From assembly GCA_017860455.1 (NCBI GenBank), contig JAGDMF010000010.1, positions 40,223 to 104,222 on the forward strand: a DNA stretch of 64,000 bases, written 5' to 3'. Below are positions 54,366 to 62,866 of the stretch, piece by piece. This DNA is from Bacteroidota bacterium. GTDB taxonomy: Bacteria; Bacteroidota; Bacteroidia; Bacteroidales; WCHB1-69. Below the pieces are notes generated by a model. It made no database searches, was not told the DNA's origin, and saw only the letters and a program-made list of their open reading frames with translations. Position numbers and translations under genes: made by a program. The first letter of the stretch is position 1. Each line of letters opens with the position of its first letter.

Positions 54366-55466
54366 TTATCTTTTAATAATCCGATACACTTTGCCAGGGC
54401 CACACTCAATAATCCCCTGAAATTCCAGTTTTAAAAGTTGTGTTACAATTTGTGACGGAGTATTCGAAACAGATTGAGCTACAATTTCATCAATGGTTAG
54501 TTTACCTTTTTTTTGAATCATTCGTAGCAGTTTTTCCTCTTCTTCCGAAAAATCGAAAAAAAGGGAAGGCTGATAGGAATCTACTACCGGGTTATCCCAA
54601 AACAACATTTGCAAAATCTCTTTACCCGATGTAACCATTTTTGCCATCCCATTTTGAATCAATTCATTGCAACCGGATTGTCCCGATTCAAAAATAGATC
54701 CGGGAACTGCAAACAGTTTTTTTTGGTACGCATGTGCCATTTTTGCCGTAATGATACTTCCCCCCTTGGTTTTGGTTTCTACTACTAAAGTGGCATCAGA
54801 AATAGATGCAATAATCCGGTTCCTTTCCGGAAAATTGGTCTTATCAGGGGTTTGATGATACAAATATTCTGACATGACCGTGCTTCCGTTTTGTACCATT
54901 TTATGGATTAACTTTATATTAGATGCCGGGTAAATTTTTCCCAATCCTGATCCCAGTATTCCTATCGTTTTTAAGTTGTTTTTTAATGCAGCTTCGTGTG
55001 CTAACGTGTCAATTCCTAAAGCTAAACCACTTACAATTAATGGATTGGAAGGTGCAATTTCTGAAATTAATTTTTGAACAACGTCTGCACCATAATTGCT
55101 GGCTTCCCTTGTCCCAACAACAGATAAAACTTTGTCATGATTAAAAAGTGGTTCTCCCAGATAAAAGAAAAGATTTGGAAAACTTTTACAAACTTGAACT
55201 CTTTGAGGATATTCTGGCTGATCAAAAAAAGCCACTTTAATCCCATTTTTTTGAATGTGAATCCATTCTCTTTTAACCTCTTTTTCTATCGATGAGGTTA
55301 ATTCAATGGGTGGAATTTTTATTTTAAAATTTTTTTGAATCGTTCGGGAATCTGCTTCGTAAATGGATTTGGCTGACCCCAGTTTTTGAATCATTTTTTT
55401 GATCATTCCATTTGAAATTCCGGGTGTTACGAAAAGAGCAAGTCTATAAAATAGTTCATCATTCAT
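54366..55466 (-). CDS. dprA: DNA-processing protein DprA
   Basis: A 366-residue DprA/Smf. The Rossmann-like core has VVGTREASNYGADVVQKL, VSGLALGIDTLAHEAAL, GILGSGLGKIYPASN, FPERNRIIASISDATLVVE and AVPGSIFESGQSGCNELI, all diagnostic. A C-terminal winged helix (about 310-366) ends it. DprA loads RecA on incoming single-stranded DNA in transformation, as ComF at 33 kb supports uptake. Its own promoter is at 55583-55611. Confidence 0.96.
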   Translation of the reverse strand: MNDELFYRLALFVTPGISNGMIKKMIQKLGSAKSIYEADSRTIQKNFKIKIPPIELTSSIEKEVKREWIHIQKNGIKVAFFDQPEYPQRVQVCKSFPNLFFYLGEPLFNHDKVLSVVGTREASNYGADVVQKLISEIAPSNPLIVSGLALGIDTLAHEAALKNNLKTIGILGSGLGKIYPASNIKLIHKMVQNGSTVMSEYLYHQTPDKTNFPERNRIIASISDATLVVETKTKGGSIITAKMAHAYQKKLFAVPGSIFESGQSGCNELIQNGMAKMVTSGKEILQMLFWDNPVVDSYQPSLFFDFSEEEEKLLRMIQKKGKLTIDEIVAQSVSNTPSQIVTQLLKLEFQGIIECGPGKVYRIIKR

Positions 55467-55582
55467 TTTAAAAAAGTTTAAAATGGGTTAAAAGAGAAAA
55501 AAGGATTTTAAAAATGTAATTCTGTGTTTTATAAGCGTTTCTGAGTTTCATTTGAGTCATTATTAGCGTTGATTTGAGGGAG

Positions 55583-55611
55583 CAAATATACAAATAATTC
55601 TACTAAAACAA
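55583..55611 (-). promoter_or_regulatory. Promoter of dprA
   Basis: On the minus strand the -7 element TATATTTG (55583-55590) and a -33 TTG (55609-55611) are 18 nt apart, a full consensus match. The leader would be about 110 nt. Confidence 0.65.
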
Positions 55612-55706
55612 AGAAAAAAATAATACATAAACCAGACAAACCAGAACAAAACTATTTTAAAAAAATAAAAAATTGATAAAAAAAATGGACTATCAAAGAA
55701 TTTTTA

Positions 55707-55714
55707 TATTTTTG
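55707..55714 (+). promoter_or_regulatory. Putative -7 element for the small lipoprotein gene
   Basis: TATTTTTG (TAnnTTTG) lies 19 bp upstream of the ATG at 55734. Confidence 0.6.
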
Positions 55715-55733
55715 CACTTTAAAATATATTAAA

Positions 55734-56120
55734 ATGGTAAAGAAAACTTTTGTATTCATTCCTGTAGTTATTGCAATTTTGTTGGTTCTACTTTTTTCAA
55801 GTTGTGATAAAGAGATAACCTATCCTGTAAAAATTGATTGTAATTTTTCACTTACCGGTATTGATACCGGCGATGTTGTGATTGGTGCTGTCGTTGAGAT
55901 TGGTAAAGAAAATTATGCTGCATTTGCACAGGCAAGCGGTGTTACTGATACAACCGGATCTTATTCTCATACTTTTACTTATGAAGCTCTTTTGGATGTA
56001 AAAGCTACCTATACCGTTGATGACGGGCTTGGAAACATTACTACCTATATCGGCGCCGGGCAAGTGAAACTGATGCCAAACGAATTAGTTGAGAAAACAA
56101 TTTTACTTATTGAACAATAA
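55734..56120 (+). CDS. Small lipoprotein of unknown function
   Basis: A 128-residue lipoprotein with lipobox LFSSC (residues 20-24), then an all-beta domain with Ig-like spacing (FTYEALLDVKATYTVDDG, VKLMPNELVEKTILL). It has its own promoter and lies 34 bp before the lytic transglycosylase gene, so they may be co-transcribed. I do not recognise the family. Confidence 0.7.
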   Translation: MVKKTFVFIPVVIAILLVLLFSSCDKEITYPVKIDCNFSLTGIDTGDVVIGAVVEIGKENYAAFAQASGVTDTTGSYSHTFTYEALLDVKATYTVDDGLGNITTYIGAGQVKLMPNELVEKTILLIEQ

Positions 56121-56154
56121 CAATACGCCTATTTAGTAACCAACTTTAACCATT

Positions 56155-57513
56155 TTGAAGAGATTTTTTTCTTCATACTTAGTTGTAATAATAGCAACAT
56201 TCCTACTGCTATTGGTTCTTTATTTCATCTATCCTGTTTACTTTTTACCTAAAAATAATACTGAAAACACCTTTTTTAAAAAGAATGATTCAACCATTCG
56301 GGTGCTTTTGAATTTTCATGCTTCCGATTATTTCATTTATAAAGGAACCCCTATCGGATTTCAATATGATCTTTTGAAAGAGTTTGAAAAAACATCCGGA
56401 AAAAAAATTGATATAACCGTATGTTCGAGTTTTGACTCTATTTATAAAGAACTTTTTAAAAATAATTATGATATTATTGCTCTAGATTTCAGAAGATGGG
56501 GTTTGGTGACCCCATTTTTAGAGTTTTCTTTACCCCACTCCTTTAGTAAACCGGTTTTGATCTCCAGAAAAGATCTCGCCTTAAATAAAGATACACTCAA
56601 AAACGTTCATGTTCCAAACGATTATCACCATTTTCTTTATATCAAAGAGCTCAAACAACAAAAATTTAATTTGGTTTACCAAAAAGAGTATAGTAGCGAG
56701 GAATTATTTGATCTCCTGCAAGATAAAGAGATCGATTACCTGGTTTGTGACTATAACCTGGCTGTTACATTGCTTCCCTTTTATTCTACTTTAAAAATTA
56801 TTGATAAAGTAGGTCCGGAATACGAAAGAAGTTGGGTTCTCAATAAAAAAAACACAGAATTGAATCATCAGATTAATGACTGGTTATATAATTTTATGAA
56901 AACCAAAAGATATACCAGTATTATAAATAAATATTTTTCCTCCCGTTCCACTGTCATTAACGGAACATTTACCAAATCTAAAAGACATACGATATCACCC
57001 TACGATGCTATCATCAAGAAATATGCCACTCAATACAACATTGACTGGAGATTTATTGCGGCAATCATGTATCAGGAGAGTAAATTTGAAGCAGGCTTGT
57101 TAGGCTTAGGGGGAAGCTATGGTTTGATGCAAATGATGCCTGAAACGATGAATAATTTTGGTATTGATGAAAATTCAGGAGAGGAAGCGCAAATTGCAGC
57201 AGGAGTTAAATATGTTTACAGAATTGCTAAATCTTTTGATAATATTACTGATCTGAAAGAGAAATTACATTTTATTGCTGCTTCCTATAATGCCGGCCGG
57301 GGTCACATTTTGGATGCGCAAAGATTGTGTGAAAAATATCAGGAAAACTCCACGCAATGGACCTGTGTTTCCAAATATTTAATTCTAAAATCCAAAAAAG
57401 AGTATGCTAATGATCCTGTTGTTAAATCGGGATTTTTCCCCGGTAAACAAGCTGTTAAGTATGCAGCAGAAGTAGTGGAACGCTTTGAGGCATATTTGCT
57501 AATGTATCCCTGA
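56155..57513 (+). CDS. MltF-like membrane-bound lytic transglycosylase
   Basis: A 452-residue protein with an N-terminal membrane anchor (about 7-28). A periplasmic solute-binding-like domain (SBP_bac_3, about 45-262, IGFQYDLLKEFEKTSGKKI) is followed by an SLT domain (about 280-400, MYQESKFEAGLLGLGGSYGLMQMMPETM) with the catalytic Glu. This is MltF architecture: it cleaves peptidoglycan with the SBP domain as regulator. The start is an unusual TTG at 56155; no ATG exists near the N-terminus and the MKRFFSSYLVV reading gives a proper anchor. Confidence 0.9.
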   Translation: MKRFFSSYLVVIIATFLLLLVLYFIYPVYFLPKNNTENTFFKKNDSTIRVLLNFHASDYFIYKGTPIGFQYDLLKEFEKTSGKKIDITVCSSFDSIYKELFKNNYDIIALDFRRWGLVTPFLEFSLPHSFSKPVLISRKDLALNKDTLKNVHVPNDYHHFLYIKELKQQKFNLVYQKEYSSEELFDLLQDKEIDYLVCDYNLAVTLLPFYSTLKIIDKVGPEYERSWVLNKKNTELNHQINDWLYNFMKTKRYTSIINKYFSSRSTVINGTFTKSKRHTISPYDAIIKKYATQYNIDWRFIAAIMYQESKFEAGLLGLGGSYGLMQMMPETMNNFGIDENSGEEAQIAAGVKYVYRIAKSFDNITDLKEKLHFIAASYNAGRGHILDAQRLCEKYQENSTQWTCVSKYLILKSKKEYANDPVVKSGFFPGKQAVKYAAEVVERFEAYLLMYP

Positions 57514-57531
57514 CAGAACCCCTTTTTTCAT

Positions 57532-57539
57532 TATATTTG
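57532..57539 (+). promoter_or_regulatory. Putative -7 element for mutS
   Basis: TATATTTG (TAnnTTTG) lies about 51 bp upstream of the mutS ATG. Confidence 0.5.
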
Positions 57540-57590
57540 CAGATTCATTCATCTTATAAGATGTGTGAATAAACTCAATATGATACCGGT

Positions 57591-60197
57591 ATGAACAAGA
57601 TTGCAGAAACTCCTTTAATGAAACAATACAATCAGTTTAAGGCGAAACATCCTGATGCTATTTTACTGTTTAGAGTCGGAGATTTTTACGAAACGTTTGG
57701 AGAAGATGCAGTGAAAGCATCGCAGGTTTTAGGAATTGTGTTGACCAAAAGAGCCAATGGATCAGCCCAGTTTATTGACCTTGCAGGATTTCCTCACCAT
57801 TCCATTGATGTCTATCTTCCTAAATTAGTCCGGGCCGGTTATAGAGTCGCTATTTGTGAGCAATTAGAGGATCCAAAACTCACTAAAACAATTGTAAAAA
57901 GGGGAATTACGGAACTGGTTACACCCGGTATCTCTATCAATGATAAGGTTTTAGAACAAAAAGAGAACAATTTCTTAGGCTCTCTGTATTTTGGAGATAA
58001 AATGATGGGGATCGCTTTTGTGGATATCTCCACCGGCGAGTTTTATGTGGCAGAAGGAAATCAGGAATATATTGATAAACTCTTGCAAAATTTCAGACCC
58101 TCTGAATTGGTTTTGTTGAAAAATAAAGTGTCCTCTTTTAAAGAACTTTTTGGAGACAAACTGTTGCTTACTACTTTTGAAGACTGGGTGTTTACTACCG
58201 ATTATACGTACGACCTACTTACTAAACATTTTCAAACCAATACGTTAAAAGGGTTTGGCGTAGAGATGTTAACGTTAGGAACCATAGCTGCCGGTGCAGC
58301 GCTTCATTATTTATATGAAACTCAAAATCATAAAATTGGACATATCAATAAGATCAACCGAATTGAAGAGGAGTTGTATGTTTGGCTGGATCGGTTTACG
58401 GTTCGGAATTTAGAGCTGATTCACTCTCCCAATGAAAATGCGGTGACGCTTCTTCAGATTCTGGACAAAACCCAAACTCCCATGGGATCAAGGATGTTAC
58501 GGAAATGGCTGGTGCTTCCTCTAAAAGAGAGAGTGATGATCGAAGAGCGCCTAGCCATTGTTAACTTTTTCATGGATCATGAGGAAAAATCTCGTCATAT
58601 TATTCAAATTATCAAGCAGATAGGAGATTTGGAAAGATTGGTTTCCAAAATAGCAACCGGTAAAATCAATCCGCGGGAGATGCTTCAACTGGGGCGTGCC
58701 CTAAGAGCTGTTGAGGCCCTTCAAAAAGAGTGTCTTCAGTTTCAATTTCCGGCATTGATCAAAATCGGAGAACAACTCAACCCGATCCTCTCCCTTTGTC
58801 AAACCATTGAAAACCAGATTCTGGAAGATGCTCCGGTGGTGCTCAATAAAGGTAGAATTTTCAAAAAAGGGGTTGATGCGGATTTGGATGAGTTAAACTC
58901 TTTAGCTCATAATAGTAAAACGGTATTAGCCGATATTCAACAACGGGAAGCGATTAAAACCGGAATCTCTTCATTGAAAATTGGATTCAACAATGTTTTT
59001 GGGTATTACCTTGAAGTGACCAATACTCACAAAAACAGAGTTCCGGAAGAGTGGATCCGGAAACAAACGTTAACGAATGGTGAGCGTTATATCACAGAAG
59101 AGTTAAAGGAATTAGAAACTAAAATTTTAGGGGCAGAAGATAAAATTCTGGACATCGAAGCCAGATTATTCAACGATTTGGTTTTGAGTTTATTGGATTA
59201 TATTCCTATGATTCAATTAGATGCCCGATTGGTTGCAAAAATGGATGTCTTGCTATGCTTTGCCATGGTTTCTATTGAAAATCATTATGTAAAACCGATT
59301 TTTGAAGAGGGGACTGCGATTAAAATTAAAAACGGACGACATCCGGTTATTGAAAAACAGTTGCCTCCGGGTGAAAAATATATTTCCAACGATCTCTATT
59401 TAGATAATGAGCGACAACAAATCATCATCATCACCGGCCCCAATATGTCCGGGAAATCTGCATTATTAAGGCAAACTGCGCTTATTGTGTTAATGGCACA
59501 GATGGGGTGTTTTGTCCCTGCGGAGGAAGCCACCATCAGCATTGTGGACAAGATTTTTACCCGTGTTGGGGCTTCCGACAACATCAGTACCGGAGAGTCC
59601 ACGTTTATGGTGGAGATGAATGAAACAGCGAGTATCCTAAATAATATTTCGGATCGAAGCTTGATTTTATTGGATGAGATTGGTCGTGGAACCAGCACTT
59701 ATGATGGGGTTTCCATTGCTTGGTCTATAGCGGAATATCTCCATGAGCATAAAAAATTCAAAGCCAAAGTGCTATTTGCTACCCATTACCATGAATTGAA
59801 CAACATGGCGGATCAATTTCCGAGGATTAAAAATTATCATGTGACGGTTAAAGAGATCAACAATAAAATTTTATTTTTACGCAAACTGGAGCCGGGCGGA
59901 AGTGAGCACAGCTTTGGGATTCATGTAGCCAGAATGGCCGGGATGCCGTATCAGGTTTTGCAACGGGCGGAAGAGGTTTTGCACACCCTTGAAAGCACCC
60001 GGGAGCATAAAGAGTTAAGATCGGCTAAAAAGGAGAAAAAGGAACCCGGTTATCAGTTGAGTTTTATTGCCCTCGATGATCCGTTGCTATTGGATGTCAA
60101 AGATCAGATTATGGATATCGACATCAACACCTTAACTCCGGTAGAGGCATTGATGAAGTTGAATGATATCAAAAGTTTGCTCACGAAAAAGAAGTAA
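57591..60197 (+). CDS. mutS: DNA mismatch repair protein MutS
   Basis: An 868-residue, full-length MutS. The mismatch-reading FYETFGEDA (Phe-x-Glu) is near 30. The connector, lever and clamp regions follow, then the ATPase with Walker A GPNMSGKSALLRQ, the Walker B region LILLDEIGRGTSTYDGVSIAW and the ATHYHEL switch. A short C-terminal helical tail ends it. It detects mismatches and recruits MutL. mutL is not in the window. Confidence 0.97.
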   Translation: MNKIAETPLMKQYNQFKAKHPDAILLFRVGDFYETFGEDAVKASQVLGIVLTKRANGSAQFIDLAGFPHHSIDVYLPKLVRAGYRVAICEQLEDPKLTKTIVKRGITELVTPGISINDKVLEQKENNFLGSLYFGDKMMGIAFVDISTGEFYVAEGNQEYIDKLLQNFRPSELVLLKNKVSSFKELFGDKLLLTTFEDWVFTTDYTYDLLTKHFQTNTLKGFGVEMLTLGTIAAGAALHYLYETQNHKIGHINKINRIEEELYVWLDRFTVRNLELIHSPNENAVTLLQILDKTQTPMGSRMLRKWLVLPLKERVMIEERLAIVNFFMDHEEKSRHIIQIIKQIGDLERLVSKIATGKINPREMLQLGRALRAVEALQKECLQFQFPALIKIGEQLNPILSLCQTIENQILEDAPVVLNKGRIFKKGVDADLDELNSLAHNSKTVLADIQQREAIKTGISSLKIGFNNVFGYYLEVTNTHKNRVPEEWIRKQTLTNGERYITEELKELETKILGAEDKILDIEARLFNDLVLSLLDYIPMIQLDARLVAKMDVLLCFAMVSIENHYVKPIFEEGTAIKIKNGRHPVIEKQLPPGEKYISNDLYLDNERQQIIIITGPNMSGKSALLRQTALIVLMAQMGCFVPAEEATISIVDKIFTRVGASDNISTGESTFMVEMNETASILNNISDRSLILLDEIGRGTSTYDGVSIAWSIAEYLHEHKKFKAKVLFATHYHELNNMADQFPRIKNYHVTVKEINNKILFLRKLEPGGSEHSFGIHVARMAGMPYQVLQRAEEVLHTLESTREHKELRSAKKEKKEPGYQLSFIALDDPLLLDVKDQIMDIDINTLTPVEALMKLNDIKSLLTKKK

Positions 60198-60345
60198 AAT
60201 TGAATTAGGCGAAGGGCGCAAGGCAAAGGGCGAAGGATTAAAGACAAAGGACAAAGGACTAATGTCTACCTTGAACCATTATTCATTATTCATTATTCAT
60301 TTATAATTAGCACATTAGCATATTTGCACATTAGCACATTAACTT
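60198..60345. repeat. Degenerate intergenic repeat text
   Basis: AGGCGAAGGGCGCAAGGCAAAGGGCGAA (related to 2575-2600), AAAGACAAAGGACAAAGGAC, ATTCATT and TTAGCACA units follow one another. No gene is supported. Such low-complexity filler marks decayed or often rearranged intergenic regions. Confidence 0.6.
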
Positions 60346-60366
60346 GCGGGGTATTTGGCCTGCGCC

Positions 60367-60501
60367 CTAATGCAAGCAAAACCTGCGGTCAGGGTATATC
60401 TGCCATTCATCAATCAATCTTGGAGATTCCCCTGCTAACAGCATCCTGGGGTTTGTTGACATTATTATTGGAACCTGAATGTCTCGATCCATTTCCAATA
60501 G
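60367..60501 (-). pseudogene. Fragment of a DUF4143-type AAA+ ATPase gene
   Basis: The minus strand translates to about 45 residues containing DIQVPIIM and NPRMLLAGESPRLIDEWQIYP. PRLIDEWQ is the hallmark of the AAA_14/DUF4143 ATP-binding proteins, which are about 400 residues long. The frame then runs into RRFCLH and a stop, and upstream it enters the 23-bp repeats, so both ends are lost. The plus-strand ORF 60324-60524 is its shadow. It is a decayed remnant and not expressed as a functional protein. Confidence 0.75.
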
Positions 60502-60590
60502 ACTTTTTATTGTGCAAAAATTAGACTTTTTATTGTGCAAAAATTAGACTTTTTATTGTGCAAAAATTAGACTTTTTATTGTGCAAAAAT
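60499..60590. repeat. Four exact tandem copies of a 23-bp unit
   Basis: TAGACTTTTTATTGTGCAAAAAT is repeated four times (92 bp) plus a partial fifth copy (TAGACTT). It abuts the ATPase fragment. There are no spacers, so it is a minisatellite and not a CRISPR array. Confidence 0.95.
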
Positions 60591-60609
60591 TAGACTTGCA
60601 GGTAACGTA

Positions 60610-61644
60610 CTATTCACAATCCCACTCCGGGTTCGTTAAAGTGAAATACTTGTTTTTTTTATATTCATCCGGTTTATTCATTTTAAAATCATCATAGATA
60701 CTTTTTAATTTTAATTCGGCTTTTTCACTACAAGGAGAGCCGTATAAAGTAATTCTTGCCAAATTAAAATCTTTAGTTCCATGATAAAACTGATATATAT
60801 ATTTTTTCATTTCATCTTTAGGGGAATTCAAATAGAACGGTTTTCTCAGTTTAGGGGAATCCTTTTTTGGATATAATCCAAAAAATGTTTTATTGGCTAT
60901 AGCAGCAAAACAAAAAGGAATTTTTGCATACATTTCTTGTTGTTCAGTATTGCCAATTGTTCCAATATAAACACCATATATTTCTAAATAATCTCTCACA
61001 TCTAAATATCCATTTTGAACTTGTTCCCATAATATGTCTTCAGGAAATCTTTGAAATGGAATATTATGACGAAGTAGTAAAACAGGGGTATTAAAGAAAT
61101 AGATTCCCAAAGTTTGTTTTACTCTTTCATCATTAATGTTATAAAATCCCATCCAAATATTGTAATTTATTAAATCTAAAGAGTCAGTTACGTGGCGGTT
61201 TTCTATCTTGTATGCGAAGCCATTCTTCCGATACGACTGATCAATTATCGTAAGTGTATCCAGTTGTTTTAATAGGGAACGGTCGTAAATGATTTGAGTT
61301 GTATCCTGAATTTGTTTTATTTGTGCATACAATTTGAAGTCTTTAACAGAATCTATTAAAGGCGCAAAAAATCCTCGTTGAGCCAGTTTATGAGTATAAA
61401 TGAGTGCGTTACTTTCTTTTCCTGTAAATTTATAATCCACAGTAAAGGCATTTCTCAAGTCTTTCTGAAAGCAAATTCCTGTTTGAAATGCTTTTTGATA
61501 ATATTTAGAAGCCGCCTGATATTTTGATTTACAAATCGCTAATTCCGCTTTGTTCACATACTCATAATACTTTTTTACATTTTTTTGTCCTTGCGAAAAA
61601 GAGATACTAAAAAGGAGAGCGAAGATTAAGAAAAATCGGTTCAT
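60610..61644 (-). CDS. Exported protein of unknown function with helical N-terminal part
   Basis: A 344-residue protein with a signal peptide (about 1-19, ending SQGQ). The first part (KYYEYVNKAELAICKSKYQAASKYYQKAFQ) reads as a TPR-like helix pair. Further on are WMGFYNINDERVKQ and an ordinary mixed region. The family is not recognised. It follows another exported-protein gene after 65 bp and may share its transcript. Confidence 0.6.
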   Translation of the reverse strand: MNRFFLIFALLFSISFSQGQKNVKKYYEYVNKAELAICKSKYQAASKYYQKAFQTGICFQKDLRNAFTVDYKFTGKESNALIYTHKLAQRGFFAPLIDSVKDFKLYAQIKQIQDTTQIIYDRSLLKQLDTLTIIDQSYRKNGFAYKIENRHVTDSLDLINYNIWMGFYNINDERVKQTLGIYFFNTPVLLLRHNIPFQRFPEDILWEQVQNGYLDVRDYLEIYGVYIGTIGNTEQQEMYAKIPFCFAAIANKTFFGLYPKKDSPKLRKPFYLNSPKDEMKKYIYQFYHGTKDFNLARITLYGSPCSEKAELKLKSIYDDFKMNKPDEYKKNKYFTLTNPEWDCE

Positions 61645-61708
61645 TTTTGATAGTTTATTTAGAATTGCTAATGATTTATTACTAGTTTAATATGAAGATA
61701 CTATTTTT

Positions 61709-62692
61709 TTATTCAACCGAAAAATTAATGTATATCAACGGATTACCGGTGTTTAAATAACCCCAATTATATTGATCCCCAAAATATTTGAAATCCATAT
61801 TATATCCTGGTAACAACTTTCCAAAGGCAGTCCAGTGACTTGGTTTTTTCTTTGACTTTTTTGAATATAAAAGATGCAATGCTTTGTTTCTGATCTCTTG
61901 ATTTGATTTTGATACCAAACCACTAATCAAAGTACAGGAACCATCTAATGTCTTTATTTTATTTTTTATAACCGGTTTACATTCTATACTTTCTAAGAAT
62001 TCTAATGAAACAAAAATCCCGTTCGCTGGAATCTTTATTCCATATTTTTTGACATCCACTTGAATCCACCCTTCATACTCCGGATACTGAAGAATGATAT
62101 TTTCGGGTATTAATGCCTTTCCATGAGAGATCGTGCCATCACTGTTTGGAATCGCCTCATACACTTGAACTCTAAATGGAAATCCATTTTTGGATGGATC
62201 TATGATATAATAATTTAAAGTATCTATGTAAGTGGTTTCACCATTAAGAGAAGGATTTTTAATAAATAATGATACAAACATAGATGAAACGGTTCTGAAA
62301 AATCTCCGATTTCCTTTTCGTTTGATGATTTTTTGCGGATCATACTCACCTGCAATTTTTGGGGAAGAATTGGAATTATATACAAAAGGGGGCAATTGAT
62401 AAATTTTCGGGGTGCATTTGATGGCGCCCAATTCAGAATTTTGTTTTACAGAAAACTCTTTTAATTCATACTGAACATTACTGATTTGCAACTTTCCGGT
62501 TTTACTATATGATATTTCAAAGTATCCATTTTTATCGGATAACACGACATTCGAAGGATCTCCAAATGTAATTCTGCTATATTGAATGGGTTGATGGGAA
62601 ATCGAATCTTTCAATGTTCCGGTTACTTTTATTTGCGAAAAGCCGGATAAAACAATGAATAATAACAGAAGCAATAAAGACGATTTTTTCAT
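61709..62692 (-). CDS. Exported CarboxypepD_reg-like domain protein
   Basis: A 327-residue protein with a signal peptide (about 1-19). A carboxypeptidase-regulatory-like domain (about 20-95: IKVTGTLKDSISHQPIQYSRI, LSDKNGYFEISY) is followed by an unrecognised region with YYIIDPSKNGFPFRVQVYE. It resembles in layout the protein at 15356-16147 and is likewise not followed by a TonB-dependent barrel. Probably periplasmic or surface-associated; function unknown. Confidence 0.7.
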   Translation of the reverse strand: MKKSSLLLLLLFIVLSGFSQIKVTGTLKDSISHQPIQYSRITFGDPSNVVLSDKNGYFEISYSKTGKLQISNVQYELKEFSVKQNSELGAIKCTPKIYQLPPFVYNSNSSPKIAGEYDPQKIIKRKGNRRFFRTVSSMFVSLFIKNPSLNGETTYIDTLNYYIIDPSKNGFPFRVQVYEAIPNSDGTISHGKALIPENIILQYPEYEGWIQVDVKKYGIKIPANGIFVSLEFLESIECKPVIKNKIKTLDGSCTLISGLVSKSNQEIRNKALHLLYSKKSKKKPSHWTAFGKLLPGYNMDFKYFGDQYNWGYLNTGNPLIYINFSVE

Positions 62693-62704
62693 AAAATAAA
62701 ATTT

Positions 62705-62809
62705 TTAGTGGTCAACGCTTTTGATTTCGGATAAGTATTTTTTACAGTATTCGACTGTTTTGAAGCGTTCAGCAATCTCTAAGAGGTTTTGTCCTTTGAA
62801 TATTTCCAT
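62705..62809 (-). pseudogene. IS1595-type transposase remnant (34 codons)
   Basis: Not in the ORF track. The minus strand encodes MEIFKGQNLLEIAERFKTV, EYCKKYLSEIKSVDH and stop. The FKGQN...F(K/P)T...C+.YL.EIKW-like start is typical of IS1595/ISXO2-like transposases, which continue into a zinc ribbon and DDE domain. Here the frame stops right after EIK and nothing of the rest remains. A TAnnTTTG box lies just upstream. Probably a dead insertion-sequence fragment. Confidence 0.65.
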
Positions 62810-62831
62810 AATTATTTCGTTTTTCTAAGTG

Positions 62832-62839
62832 CAAAGATA
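62832..62839 (-). promoter_or_regulatory. Putative -7 element upstream of the transposase remnant
   Basis: The minus strand reads TATCTTTG (TAnnTTTG), 23 bp before the remnant ATG. It may now drive the exported-protein gene at 61709-62692. Confidence 0.45.
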
Positions 62840-62866
62840 TGAAATTAAATGGTGACCTCTATTTTT

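Noticed and set aside
60324-60524. 66-residue plus-strand ORF
   Set aside because: It is antisense to the DUF4143 ATPase fragment, whose PRLIDEWQ motif shows the minus strand was the coding strand.
60499-60590. Possible CRISPR array
   Set aside because: The 23-bp units are directly adjacent with no spacers, and no cas genes are present in the window.
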